Assembly (NCBI GenBank): GCA_014169315.1
Contig: AP022133.1
Span: 3,162,001 to 3,226,000, forward strand
Reading direction: 5' to 3'
DNA length: 64,000 nucleotides
DNA from: Enterobacter cloacae
GTDB taxonomy: Bacteria > Pseudomonadota > Gammaproteobacteria > Enterobacterales > Enterobacteriaceae
Shown: positions 32,235 through 41,666 of the stretch, piece by piece
Layout: each line of letters opens with the position of its first letter
How positions within the stretch are numbered: position 1 is the first letter of the stretch
Notes under the pieces: model-generated
Databases searched by the model: none
The model's input: the letters and a program-made list of their open reading frames with translations, nothing else
Told to the model about the DNA's origin: nothing
Translations under genes and position numbers: made by a program

Positions 32235-32435
32235 ATGATTACACAAATCTATCCTCTCTCAGGACACGCTCGCCCACGAGCTACCGCTGACTTTTTAAAA
32301 GTTAGCACCGTCACCCTCTGGCGCTGGGAAACAAGCAAACCTGATTTCCCGAAATCAATTCGTCTCTCTGAACGCGTCACTGTTTACGATGCAGCAGAGA
32401 TCCGCGCCTGGCTGGAAGCGAAGAAACACAACTAA
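32235..32435 (+). CDS. AlpA-family regulator
   Basis: 66-aa DNA-binding protein of the AlpA/phage-regulator type. The sequence ATADFLKVSTVTLWRWETSKPDFPKSIRLSERVTVYD has the winged-helix layout with the typical LWRWE recognition helix and ends IRAWLEAKKHN. Such proteins act as activators of integrase/excision or of the replication operon in P4-like islands. The ATG at 32235 has AGGTG five bases upstream; a GTG at 32226 is also in frame. The tandem palindromes lie upstream. Confidence 0.88.
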   Translation: MITQIYPLSGHARPRATADFLKVSTVTLWRWETSKPDFPKSIRLSERVTVYDAAEIRAWLEAKKHN

Positions 32436-32452
32436 TCCCCTGGAGTAAAACC

Positions 32453-32560
32453 ATGAAATTAAAAAATTCTGGCTTAACCGCCAGCGGCCAAACTCACGCT
32501 AAAAAAAGTGATTCGCTAATTATCATTAGCAAACATTTGAGCGGTGAATCCGATGCGTAA
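32453..32560 (+). CDS. Short ORF (35 aa) overlapping the start of the replication gene
   Basis: ATG at 32453 follows GGAG (32442-32445) at a good distance and gives MKLKNSGLTASGQTHAKK..., ending ...SGESDA. Its stop (32558-32560) lies within the first codons of the replication gene (ATG 32553), which suggests translational coupling or a leader peptide. I do not recognise the peptide. Confidence 0.55.
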   Translation: MKLKNSGLTASGQTHAKKSDSLIIISKHLSGESDA

Positions 32561-35312
32561 TATCGAATTTATCCGCGAAGTGACTCATACCGCTGCCGGG
32601 CAATGGCAATCCGTTCTGGCTGGCCTGAATATCGACGTGCCTAGTTCACCGCTCAAGCATACCGCCTGCCCCGCGTGCGGAGGAACAGATCGCTTCCGGT
32701 TCGACGACAACGAGCGCGGGGAGCATATCTGCAATCAGTGTGGCGCAGGTGATGGGCTCGACTTGATTAAGAAGGTGAACGGCTGCGACACGACAGAGGC
32801 TGCGCAACTGGTGGCGGAAGTGCTGGGTATTGATTTCCGGACAAGGAAAACCGATCCAAGTGCTGCTATCGAGCGCCGGGCATTATCAGGGGCGGAGCGC
32901 CAGCAACGTGAGCTGAGGCGACAGGAGTTTGCCGCACAGGACAAAGAGCATCGTCGCCTAGCCTTTGCTCGCCGCTATGCAGCGATGAGCGAAAACGTCA
33001 CACAGGGCGCATCTGACTATCTGAAATCAAAGGGGCTGAACGGCCTCACCTATCCGATTCTCACTAATGGCACGATCCTGCTGCCGCTGGTGGACAACAC
33101 CGGTGCGGTCACTGCCGCACAAACCATTGCCTCGAGCGGGGAAAAACGCCTTGTAATAGGTTCAGCCAAACGCGGAGCATTCCACGCCATTAACTCACCA
33201 GAGCAACCGCAGGAAGTGATCCTTGCAGAAGGACTGGCAACGGCCTTATCCGTTAACTTGATGCGACCGGATGCGCTAACCGTGTGTGCAGTCGATGCCG
33301 GGAACCTGTTACACGTTGCCATCCAGATGCGTCAGAAGTACCCACAAGCACAAATAATTATTGCCGCTGATAACGACTACCACGACAACCAATCTAACAC
33401 CGGGAAAGAGGCCGCAGATAAAACGGCGCTTTTGGTAGCAGGATGGGTGGCATTGCCGCCAGGGGAGCATAAAGCCGACTGGAACGACATCCACCAGCAA
33501 TACGGGTTGGCTGAGACCAGCCGCATGTTTATCGACTCGATGTACCAGCCACAGGAGGAAAGCGTGAAACCAGAGTTGCAGGCCATTGGAGGTGGTAAAT
33601 CTAGCCCTACAGAAACAGATCCATTAAAACCACACATCGAGAGCCGGGAGGATGGTGTGTACTGGATTGTGCCAAAGGTGGACAAAGAAAGTGGCAATAT
33701 TATCAATAACGAAAACTGGCTGGCATCAGCAATGGACGTGATCGGCTCCGGACGCGACGATAAAGACCAGTATCTTATATTACGCTGGCTGGCCTTTGGC
33801 TCAGACGTACCGACGACCGCTGCCATTCCCCTAGCGGATATTGGAGAGCGAGAAGGCTGGCGCGCTTTGAAAGCTGGCGGGGTTAAAGTCACTGCTAAAA
33901 GCAATATGAGGGCAATTTTGGCCGACTGGTTACAGCGCAACAGCTCACGTGAGCTATGGCGTGTTACCTATGCCACTGGCTGGCAGTGCGGGGCATATAT
34001 CATGCCTGACGGAGAAATCATCGGCACACCTGCCAGGCCTGTGTTATTCAGCGGTCGCAGCTCCGCAAGTGCAGGTTATGCCGTACAGGGTACAACTGAG
34101 AGTTGGCGTGGCAGTGTGGCGCGTCTGGCATACGGCAACTATGCAATGATGACCGGCGTCGCTGCCGCCCTGGCAGCGCCATTAATCGGCCTGACGGGCG
34201 CGGATGGGTTCGGCATTCACTTTTATGAGCAGTCGAGCGCAGGCAAAACCACCACCGCGAATGTGGCGAGCAGCTTATACGGCGATCCGGATTTATTACG
34301 CCTGACCTGGTACGGAACGGCATTGGGGCTGGCAAACGAAGCCGCCGCCCACAATGACGGCTTGATGCCACTGGATGAAGTCGGACAGGGGGCTGATCCG
34401 GTGAGCGTATCGCAGTCTGCCTATGCGCTATTTAACGGTGTAGGGAAATTGCAGGGTGCGAAGGAAGGCGGCAACCGCGATTTAAAACGCTGGCGAACCG
34501 TGGCTATCAGTACAGGCGAAATGGATTTAGAAACATTCATAGCCAGTGCGGGGCGCAAAACCAAAGCGGGGCAACTCGTGCGCCTACTGAATATACCGCT
34601 CAGTAAAGCTGCGCGCTTTCACGAATACGCGAACGGCAAGCAACATGCCGACGCACTCAAAGAAGCATACCAGCACCATCACGGTTCCTCTGGAAGGACG
34701 TGGATAAAATGGCTGACAGACAACTCACAACAGGCGATCGATACCGTGCGTAAGTGTGAAGCACACTGGCGCAATCTTGTTCCTGCCGACTATGGCGAGC
34801 AGGTACATCGTGTAGCCGCACGATTTGCCATTCTGGAGGCAGCGTTACAGCTGAGTGAAGCGGTCACTGGATGGGATGCACAGACCTGCCGTGATGCAAT
34901 ACAGTACAGTTACAACGCGTGGCTACGCGAATTTGGCACCGGCAACAAAGAACACCAGCAAATAATTGAACAGTGCGAGGCGTTTTTGAATTCCTATGGA
35001 TTCAGTCGATTTGCACCGTTCCCCTATAGCTCAGCCGATATGCCGATTAAGGATCTGGCGGGGTATCGTCAGAAAGGGAAGCACGAAAACGATCCGACAA
35101 TCTACTACACCTTCCGGAGCACATTTGAAAATGAAATCGCCCGGAACTTTAACCCGAAGCAATTCGCTGAGGTTCTGAAAAATTCAGGGATGTTGACCCC
35201 TCCTGGACACGGGCGAGGTTACCAGCGCAAATCGCCTCGTATCGACGGAAGGCAGATTAACGTTTACGTCCTGACCTTCAAGACAGAAGACTACGCCGTA
35301 TCTGAGGAATAG
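32553..35312 (+). CDS. P4-alpha-like primase/helicase replication protein
   Basis: 919-aa multidomain protein likely to initiate autonomous or excision-linked replication of the island. Order: zinc ribbon (Cys39, Cys42, Cys60, Cys63; CPACGGTDRFRF ... CNQCGAGDGLD), Toprim primase core (Glu226 in LAEGLATALS, Asp273-x-Asp275 in AADNDYHD), and a DUF927-type P-loop helicase domain with Walker A SSAGKTTT (561-568) and Walker B LMPLDEVG (604-611). The ATG at 32553 is preferred over GTG 32544. It is followed directly by a cluster of repeats that resembles an origin. Confidence 0.9.
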   Translation: MRNIEFIREVTHTAAGQWQSVLAGLNIDVPSSPLKHTACPACGGTDRFRFDDNERGEHICNQCGAGDGLDLIKKVNGCDTTEAAQLVAEVLGIDFRTRKTDPSAAIERRALSGAERQQRELRRQEFAAQDKEHRRLAFARRYAAMSENVTQGASDYLKSKGLNGLTYPILTNGTILLPLVDNTGAVTAAQTIASSGEKRLVIGSAKRGAFHAINSPEQPQEVILAEGLATALSVNLMRPDALTVCAVDAGNLLHVAIQMRQKYPQAQIIIAADNDYHDNQSNTGKEAADKTALLVAGWVALPPGEHKADWNDIHQQYGLAETSRMFIDSMYQPQEESVKPELQAIGGGKSSPTETDPLKPHIESREDGVYWIVPKVDKESGNIINNENWLASAMDVIGSGRDDKDQYLILRWLAFGSDVPTTAAIPLADIGEREGWRALKAGGVKVTAKSNMRAILADWLQRNSSRELWRVTYATGWQCGAYIMPDGEIIGTPARPVLFSGRSSASAGYAVQGTTESWRGSVARLAYGNYAMMTGVAAALAAPLIGLTGADGFGIHFYEQSSAGKTTTANVASSLYGDPDLLRLTWYGTALGLANEAAAHNDGLMPLDEVGQGADPVSVSQSAYALFNGVGKLQGAKEGGNRDLKRWRTVAISTGEMDLETFIASAGRKTKAGQLVRLLNIPLSKAARFHEYANGKQHADALKEAYQHHHGSSGRTWIKWLTDNSQQAIDTVRKCEAHWRNLVPADYGEQVHRVAARFAILEAALQLSEAVTGWDAQTCRDAIQYSYNAWLREFGTGNKEHQQIIEQCEAFLNSYGFSRFAPFPYSSADMPIKDLAGYRQKGKHENDPTIYYTFRSTFENEIARNFNPKQFAEVLKNSGMLTPPGHGRGYQRKSPRIDGRQINVYVLTFKTEDYAVSEE

Positions 35313-35337
35313 CATTCTACACATACATAAAAAGGGT

Positions 35338-35596
35338 GTTGGTTCAGTTAGCTCAGTCTGTTCAATCTGAAATTCTCATTGTTTTATAAGGATTTTAATT
35401 CGCATGTTGAACCAGCGCTGAACCAAAAAATACCCGTTTTGAACCAACAACTGGTAATACTGACATTCACTCTGGCAGGCAGTAAACCAACAGAAAGTCC
35501 CGCTGAACCAGCTCAACATCACCAAAGTTGGTTCAGCAAATCCCGGTGTTGGCAGGGCCTGTCGGGTATTGAACCAACTAAACCAACGGAACCAAC
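35338..35596. other. Iteron cluster, candidate replication origin of the island
   Basis: About ten copies of a GAACCA(A)(C) motif occur in both orientations: GTTGGTTCA at 35338 and 35527, TGAACCAG/TGAACCAA at 35407, 35419, 35440, 35504 and 35570, and AAACCAAC/GAACCAAC at 35483, 35579 and 35589. A run of three spaced variants (GGTTCAG, GCTCAG, GTTCAA) follows the first copy. The gap has no convincing gene. The place directly behind the replication gene parallels the iteron origin of phage P4. Confidence 0.65.
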
Positions 35597-35717
35597 ACTA
35601 CTCTGCTTACTATCAGTAAAAGTCAGATGAGATATGACGGCTTTGAAAAATAGCCACACAGATTTCAGCATACAAGTGGCTGATATCTGCTTAACGTAAC
35701 CTTTTAGGTGATGCCAG

Positions 35718-36173
35718 TTATGCAGAATTATTTACAGACTCACTCAAGCCCATTTCTCCCCAAGCATTTTTCCAGCCAGCGATGCGTTTTACCGAAATAG
35801 AATGATGCGTTGACTCATCATTCTGCGCACGGTGCCCACCGTGTTTATCCAGATATTCCACATGAGCCTCATAAATATCATTCCTGATCCACGACAGCGG
35901 CGTGATATAGAAAGTATTCGGCTCTCGTCCGAGATCAACAAACACCCAAAACGCATTATCTTTTTTATCAAGTGTACATTGGGCAGCATAGTTGGTTGTG
36001 GTTTGCCATGTTCCCGCTTTTTTCGAACGAGTCGTCACTTTGCACGTTTTACCGTTGGGGGCCTCAAATAGGATGAAAGACTTGTTGCCTTTCTTCTGAA
36101 CGGCAACATTTCTGGCCCCAAGACTGGTTAATTTGTGCAATACCGCTAACTGCCCTAATTCTGCTGTGTTCAT
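35718..36173 (-). CDS. Uncharacterised protein, possibly PD-(D/E)XK-like
   Basis: 151 aa. I do not recognise a named family. The layout (MNTAELGQLAVLHKLTSLGARNVAV ... KTCKVTTRSKKAG ... FWVFVDLGREPNTFYITPLSW) resembles small restriction-fold proteins: an N-terminal helix with Glu5, a core strand with Thr/Arg/Lys, then a hydrophobic strand and an FYI/P motif. A clear D...ExK triad is not seen, so the assignment is weak. It closes the minus-strand defence block, 110 bases beyond the ankyrin gene. Confidence 0.7.
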   Translation of the reverse strand: MNTAELGQLAVLHKLTSLGARNVAVQKKGNKSFILFEAPNGKTCKVTTRSKKAGTWQTTTNYAAQCTLDKKDNAFWVFVDLGREPNTFYITPLSWIRNDIYEAHVEYLDKHGGHRAQNDESTHHSISVKRIAGWKNAWGEMGLSESVNNSA

Positions 36174-36282
36174 AATTTTCTCTCAAACGATTCAAAAAAT
36201 CAGTAAATGCTGCAAATTCGCAGCGATGAGATAACCATCTAAAACAACAAAACCAACTTTCAGCACTTAATAAAAAAAAGCA

Positions 36283-37245
36283 CTAAGCCTCACGAGGTGA
36301 GGTCAACCAAAGCGCCTGCATCCAGGTCAGTCTTTTTTGCAACTGGGGGATGACATTATTCAGCCAATACAAAGAGGAAACATAGCCTGAAGATCCGCCG
36401 CCACGGCTAAACCGTTTTACAAAAAACTCATCTTCCCCTACCCGATGAATTAATGATCTTCCAGTCAATGCCTGAAATGCCGCCGCAATGATATTTGCCA
36501 ACTCGTCTTCATCTTCCGGGATACTCACCTGGCATAATGCCTTGCGCATCTCCAGCCATAAGAAGAGGCTCCCACGCGATCCCCATTGAGATGGGGCCGG
36601 GTCAAACAAGTCTGATACAACGGCCCATTCGCGTTCCAGAAAGCTAATCTTTTTTGCCGCTACTTGATGTACCAACGGGAAAAAAATCAGCCTGAAAAAA
36701 TCAGCCTCAACCGTGAATGTAAAACCTTCTGCTACATCAAAGTGAATGGCTTCAGTCGTTGATATCGCTTTACCCGTCAACGCAAAAAAGGAGTGATTTA
36801 GCCTGGCACCCAGTTCGCTAAGGTCATCAGGACATGACTCAGCACCAAAAGCTGAAATCATTTTATCGACCAGAATTTGGTTGCCATCATAATCAGTGAA
36901 TAATTGCCGTTCAGTGGTAACAACTTTTCTGATGATTTGCGCGAGAGTCGCTTTTTGTGGGAAAAGAAGGTACTCCAGATCAGGTCGTTTGTGCTTTTCA
37001 ATCACGATGTCATAAGCCGTCTGCCGTTTGATGTTCGTTGTCGCACTTCGGTCAGCACCAAGTGATAACAATTCGCCAATAACCGACAAATTAGCCCCAT
37101 GCCATGCAGCCTGATGCAGCGGCGTATATCCTTTTGGTTCGCTGGGAAGATTAGTCAGATGAGGATAATCACGGAGAATCGGTAACAGAGCGTCCCATTC
37201 TCCTTGGAAAGCGAGTTTTAATACTTTATCGTTAACAGACTTCAT
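36283..37245 (-). CDS. Ankyrin-repeat protein of the defence block
   Basis: 320 aa. The N-terminal ~90 residues contain ankyrin repeats (GYTPLHQAAWHGANLSVIGELLSLGAD) that would mediate protein contacts. The C-terminal ~200 residues are not recognised and have no catalytic motif that I can see. It starts 11 bases after the DUF91 gene stops, in the same operon as hsdRMS, so it is probably an accessory of that system or a co-transcribed defence factor. No signal peptide. Confidence 0.85.
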   Translation of the reverse strand: MKSVNDKVLKLAFQGEWDALLPILRDYPHLTNLPSEPKGYTPLHQAAWHGANLSVIGELLSLGADRSATTNIKRQTAYDIVIEKHKRPDLEYLLFPQKATLAQIIRKVVTTERQLFTDYDGNQILVDKMISAFGAESCPDDLSELGARLNHSFFALTGKAISTTEAIHFDVAEGFTFTVEADFFRLIFFPLVHQVAAKKISFLEREWAVVSDLFDPAPSQWGSRGSLFLWLEMRKALCQVSIPEDEDELANIIAAAFQALTGRSLIHRVGEDEFFVKRFSRGGGSSGYVSSLYWLNNVIPQLQKRLTWMQALWLTSPREA

Positions 37246-37256
37246 TCCAGCCTCTC

Positions 37257-38360
37257 TTACTCTGCCCGTTCAGCATCCCAACGCAAAAAAATACGTTTTA
37301 GCTTATCCACCGTATGACGCCATTTCGGCGTGGTGGGCTTACACACTGTATTTTGATTGCCGAAGAATCCGACCTCGTTTACCGCCTCTTGCTCACTGCG
37401 GGTTTCCAGCCACTTCACTGGGACAAAATACTCTGACTTATCAGGATCGTCAGCATTCTGGCGATACTGTTCGCCATGTTTAAGCACATCCATCGCCAGC
37501 TTTTCACCCTCGTCAGTGTTGATGGTGAAGCTACTGGCAGGCTCAACGGCGCTCTGTACAATACCAACCCCGACGTAACCTGTTGCCGGAATTTTTACCC
37601 AGACGCGGTTGCCAGGCTGAAGTTGTTTTAATGTCTGGCTGTACCAGCTTCCGTCACCTGCACTTATAAAACCGTAGTTCCGAGCGTCCTCCCAGCTACG
37701 ACTTGTCTGACCACCAAACGAGACGTAAAACTCACCGTTCCAGGGTTCTTTGGCACTAGCGCCGATGGCAGTAGCCTGTGCGGCATTAGTTTGTGTCTCA
37801 CTCGGATCGATAAGCCAGGCGCGACTTAAGAACTGCTCGTCTCCGTGCTGGAAGACCCTGAAGAACAGGACGTTAATCGAGATTCCATATTTACTCAGAT
37901 AGCCGACGATGCGTTCAGTGGAAGGGTCCAGCTCTGCCGCGACGATGATTATCTGGTGTGGTTTGTTGATAGTGTCGTCTTCGAGTTCAATGTTAAATCG
38001 TTGTCTGAATGCGTCGCCAAGATTGCCGCCGGAAAAATTTTCGTAGATCTGCGACAGACGCTCGGTGGATAAGTCATCCACCCAGGAGGCGTAATCCAGT
38101 GCCTGTGCGACTACCTCACGCGGCGTTCGGTCACGTTTCAGTTCAATCAGGATCAACGAAGCATCCGGCGCGATAGCCAACAGGTCGATACGCCCGCTGT
38201 CGAGCGTATTAACCTCTTCACCAATAATCATCCACTGATCGGATAGTATGGACGGATCTTGAATAATCATCTTCTGCAGCAGTTTTTCGCTGGCGAGTTT
38301 GCTGATGGTAAGCGGCTGAGGGTTCTCCCCTACCTGCCAGATAGCATGATGAACCGGCAT
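37257..38360 (-). CDS. DUF91/NucS-like PD-(D/E)XK nuclease
   Basis: 367 aa. The first ~160 residues contain the restriction-fold core GRIDLLAIAPDASLILIELK with Asp59, Glu73 and Lys75 as the D-ExK triad, followed by the QALDYASWV helix, as in endonuclease NucS/DUF91 proteins. The C-terminal half (SWEDARNYGFISAGDGSWYSQTL, then IPATGYVGVGIV) looks like a small beta-rich nucleic-acid-binding domain. It follows hsdS by 10 bases and lies in the same operon, so it may be an accessory nuclease of the restriction system. Confidence 0.85.
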   Translation of the reverse strand: MPVHHAIWQVGENPQPLTISKLASEKLLQKMIIQDPSILSDQWMIIGEEVNTLDSGRIDLLAIAPDASLILIELKRDRTPREVVAQALDYASWVDDLSTERLSQIYENFSGGNLGDAFRQRFNIELEDDTINKPHQIIIVAAELDPSTERIVGYLSKYGISINVLFFRVFQHGDEQFLSRAWLIDPSETQTNAAQATAIGASAKEPWNGEFYVSFGGQTSRSWEDARNYGFISAGDGSWYSQTLKQLQPGNRVWVKIPATGYVGVGIVQSAVEPASSFTINTDEGEKLAMDVLKHGEQYRQNADDPDKSEYFVPVKWLETRSEQEAVNEVGFFGNQNTVCKPTTPKWRHTVDKLKRIFLRWDAERAE

Positions 38361-38370
38361 CGTCTGTTCC

Positions 38371-40122
38371 TTAGTTTAATGCTGCGTCGGTGAGGGCGTC
38401 CGCCAGGTGGAGCTGGGTTTGCTGGGCGGACTTGACTCCTATTTTGATTTTTTCACACAAAACTTCCAACTCTTTAATTTTTAATACTATTTTAAGTTGT
38501 TCGCTATATGACGGAAGAGGGAACTCGATAGGTGCGAGTCTGGATACACTCAGGTGGGCTATATTTGTCGTTTGTGTTGCGGCTTTCTGGAACCTTCCTG
38601 AATATAAGCAATGTCTAAAATAGGCTAAGGCATACTCATTACTAATAAATTTGTTTACACGAAAGCGTATTAACGTATTTTGAAAACAAGCTCCTGTGAT
38701 TTCATTTTTAAAAATTGCAGGTCTACCAACTAGCTCTAAGCTTTGCCCTTCATTTAATAATATATCTCCGTACTGAAGAGAAAAAATAACTTTCTCTTCA
38801 GGGGTGAAATTCATAAATTTAACATCATCGGCACGAATTTCATTATCATGTACATTTGCAACTCTCAAATAAGGAGTCATATGTGGTCCATGATGATCTT
38901 TGGGTGAACGCTGTCGCCCGAGTTTTAAATCTCCAATATCCTCGGTACGGCACCACTCCCACCCCATCGGTAATTCAAATGGTTTTTCTTCCTCACTCAC
39001 TAGCGGCAACGGTTTTTGTTTTTTAATTTTCCCTTCTTTCACCTGTTGCACTTTTTCCTGCTCAATACGTTTTAGCAGTTCGGACGCAGGTTCATCGTTA
39101 GGATCCTGCGGTACCAGTTTACCCATCACCGCCAGTTGCAGAATGGTTTGCTTAAGCGCATCGATACTCGCTTCGGTGGTAAACAGCGTGTCGAAATGCT
39201 GGCTAATTCGCGCCCAGTTGTCGGCGAGTTCTTCGGCATTTTGACTGTCGGTCAGCGTTGTCAGCAGGGTTTCCACCAGTTGCTGATGGGCGTCTAGACT
39301 GGACAGAGATTGCTGTTCCAGTTGATCGCATAGGGACATGAGCTCATTAACTTTATCTACAATACGGAGTTGTTCTTCTAATGGAGGAATAGCAACTACC
39401 CCAGCAAAAAACTGTTTATCATTAATCGCTGGGTAAGCAACTCCAGTTTGACAACTTTCAACATAGTTAATAAATACAGGTGATCGAAGGTAGTGATAGA
39501 TGAATGTTGCAGAAATGCCTTCCCATGGGTGAACTATTGCAAATGCTGTGCTGGCTATTGGCTCCGGCTGAAAATCTTCATTAATAACTGCAATATTTAG
39601 CAAATAAGGACGAACTGTAGAATATACAACCGTATTTCTACGAACAATTTTTCTCGCCCGAGAAGGTGCATCTTGAGCCTGCATTATTGTAGGCTCTGCA
39701 ACAATGCCTAATTCTTTGTTAATGGATCCAACATCAATATATGTAAAATCATTTTCGGGAGTTTTTTGCCCCCAATCATGGCCAACATGATCCATTCTCA
39801 CCCACTCCCACCCCACCGGTAACTCAAACGGTTTCTCATCCTCACTAATTTCCAGCAGCGGCTTCTGCTTTTTAATCTTCCCCTGTTTTACCAGTTCCGC
39901 TTTCTCGGCAGCAATACGCTTTAACAGCTCAGACGCCGGTTCATCATTCGGGTCTTGCGGCACAAGTTTGCCACGTACCGCCAGTTCCAGAATCAGTTCG
40001 CGCAGTTTCTTGATGCCATAGAGGTCGATTTTACCGTTACTGCCACGCCCGGCAGTGGAACGGGTTTGCAGCGCAGAAGACCAGATATCGATATGGTCGG
40101 TGATCAGCTTCTCAACGGTCAT
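38371..40122 (-). CDS. hsdS: Type I restriction-modification specificity subunit HsdS
   Basis: 583 aa; sets the bipartite DNA target for methylation and restriction. Two target-recognition domains are each preceded by a copy of the same ~60-residue element (residues 47-107 and 330-391): LAVxGKLVPQDPNDEPASEL, KRI, GKIKKQKPL, EKPFELPxGWEW. These repeats are the central and distal conserved helical spacers. Length fits the Type IB (EcoAI) group. The ATG overlaps the hsdM stop as ATGA, so translation is coupled. Confidence 0.95.
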   Translation of the reverse strand: MTVEKLITDHIDIWSSALQTRSTAGRGSNGKIDLYGIKKLRELILELAVRGKLVPQDPNDEPASELLKRIAAEKAELVKQGKIKKQKPLLEISEDEKPFELPVGWEWVRMDHVGHDWGQKTPENDFTYIDVGSINKELGIVAEPTIMQAQDAPSRARKIVRRNTVVYSTVRPYLLNIAVINEDFQPEPIASTAFAIVHPWEGISATFIYHYLRSPVFINYVESCQTGVAYPAINDKQFFAGVVAIPPLEEQLRIVDKVNELMSLCDQLEQQSLSSLDAHQQLVETLLTTLTDSQNAEELADNWARISQHFDTLFTTEASIDALKQTILQLAVMGKLVPQDPNDEPASELLKRIEQEKVQQVKEGKIKKQKPLPLVSEEEKPFELPMGWEWCRTEDIGDLKLGRQRSPKDHHGPHMTPYLRVANVHDNEIRADDVKFMNFTPEEKVIFSLQYGDILLNEGQSLELVGRPAIFKNEITGACFQNTLIRFRVNKFISNEYALAYFRHCLYSGRFQKAATQTTNIAHLSVSRLAPIEFPLPSYSEQLKIVLKIKELEVLCEKIKIGVKSAQQTQLHLADALTDAALN

Positions 40123-41594
40123 CAGTTCGCCCCCTTGTTACCCGCCAGCGCGGCCCCTAGGATATCGCGCAGCTGATTACGCAGCTCGCTGATTTCAGCC
40201 TGTTGTGTCTGGTACTGCGCCAGTAATTCGTCCGGATCGTGGCTGACGGTTTCGCCCTGATACGGGTTCTTGATATCAAGGTTAAAGTTGCGGGCAATGA
40301 TGTCGCCGATGCTGACTTTCCACGCCTGATTGTTCTCTTCGCGGCTGGCAAAACCGTCGGCTTCATTGCCCCACCAGTCGATTTCGGTCTGGAACTCTTC
40401 AAACTTCATCGGTTTGGTTTTGCTGTAGTTCTTCACGCCCGTCGGGTACGGGTGCTCATAGAACCAGACGTCTTTGGTTGGCTGGCCTTTGGTGAAAAAC
40501 AGAATATTGGTTTTGATACCGGTGTACGGGTTAAACACCCCGTTTGGCAATCGCACGATGGTGTGCAGGTTGCACTCTTCGGTCAACAGCTTCTTGATTT
40601 TGGTTTTTACACCTTCACCAAACAGCGTACCGTCCGGCAGCACAACCGCCGCGCGGCCTTTGTCGGCCAGCACTTCGATAATGAGTTGCAGGAACAGATC
40701 GGCAGTTTCACGAGTCTGCATATCTGCCGGGAAGTTTTTTTCAATACCGTCTTCTTCGGTGCCGCCAAACGGTGGGTTGGTGATGATCACATCCAGCTGT
40801 TCGTCCCAGGAGGAGAGCGGCTTATTCAGAGTGTTGTCATGGCGGATTTGTACCGGCACTTCGATGCCGTGCAACAGCATATTGGTGGTGCACAGCAGGT
40901 GCGGAAGCTGTTTTTTCTCTACGCCATATATCTGCTGCTGCAGAGTTTTATGGTCTTCGGTGGTGTTGACGTAATGCTCTTTCACATGATCGAATGCACA
41001 GGCGAGGAAACCGCCGGTTCCGCACGCCGGGTCCATAATCGACTCGCCCAGTTTCGGATCAATACGATTGACCATAAAGCGCGTTACCGCACGCGGGGTA
41101 TAGAACTCGCCGGCATTTCCGGCACTTTGCAGGTCGCGCAGGATCTGCTCGTAGATATCGCCAAACAGATGACGTTCCTGGCTGCTGCTGAAGTCGATTT
41201 CGTTGAGTTTGTTGATTACCTGACGCAGCAACGTGCCGTTTTTCATGTAGTTGTAGGCATCGCTGAACGCCTGCTTGACCACATAACCACGCGGGTTAGT
41301 ATCGATTGGCGCAGTCATGTTCTTAAGTTTTGGGAACAGGTCGTCGTTAACGAATTCCAGCAGCGCATCGCCGGTAATCCCTTCGCTGTTCGCCGCCCAG
41401 GTACGCCAAAGATAGCGTTCCGAGATAGGCAGGCTGTAGTTATCCTGTTCCAGCTCCAGTTCTTCTTCCTGAGTATCGAAAATCTTCAAAAACAGCAGCC
41501 ATGAAAGCTGCCCCAGACGCTGAGCATCACCGTCCACACCGGCGTCTTTACGCATGATGTCTTGAAGGGATTTAATGACTGAGCTAATCGACAT
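40122..41594 (-). CDS. hsdM: Type I restriction-modification methyltransferase subunit HsdM
   Basis: 490-aa N6-adenine methyltransferase. An N-terminal HsdM helical domain (MSISSVIKSLQDIMRKDAG) is followed by the SAM site DPACGTGGFL and the catalytic NPPFGG motif. Length matches EcoAI HsdM. It lies 72 bases after hsdR and overlaps hsdS by one base. With HsdS it should form the M2S modification enzyme. Confidence 0.96.
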   Translation of the reverse strand: MSISSVIKSLQDIMRKDAGVDGDAQRLGQLSWLLFLKIFDTQEEELELEQDNYSLPISERYLWRTWAANSEGITGDALLEFVNDDLFPKLKNMTAPIDTNPRGYVVKQAFSDAYNYMKNGTLLRQVINKLNEIDFSSSQERHLFGDIYEQILRDLQSAGNAGEFYTPRAVTRFMVNRIDPKLGESIMDPACGTGGFLACAFDHVKEHYVNTTEDHKTLQQQIYGVEKKQLPHLLCTTNMLLHGIEVPVQIRHDNTLNKPLSSWDEQLDVIITNPPFGGTEEDGIEKNFPADMQTRETADLFLQLIIEVLADKGRAAVVLPDGTLFGEGVKTKIKKLLTEECNLHTIVRLPNGVFNPYTGIKTNILFFTKGQPTKDVWFYEHPYPTGVKNYSKTKPMKFEEFQTEIDWWGNEADGFASREENNQAWKVSIGDIIARNFNLDIKNPYQGETVSHDPDELLAQYQTQQAEISELRNQLRDILGAALAGNKGAN

Positions 41595-41666
41595 GTTGTT
41601 ATTCCATTCTTAAAAAAGGATGCCACTGGCAGCAAGGGCGACCAGTGGCAATAAATTTATGCTGTA

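Noticed and set aside
35379..35630. 83-aa open frame across the iterons
   Set aside because: Its EP/TKPTEP-like repeats are produced by the GAACCA motif; no ribosome-binding site, and repeats occur in both orientations.
40239..41504. 421-aa plus-strand open frame inside hsdM
   Set aside because: A shadow of the intact hsdM frame on the other strand; no domain recognised.
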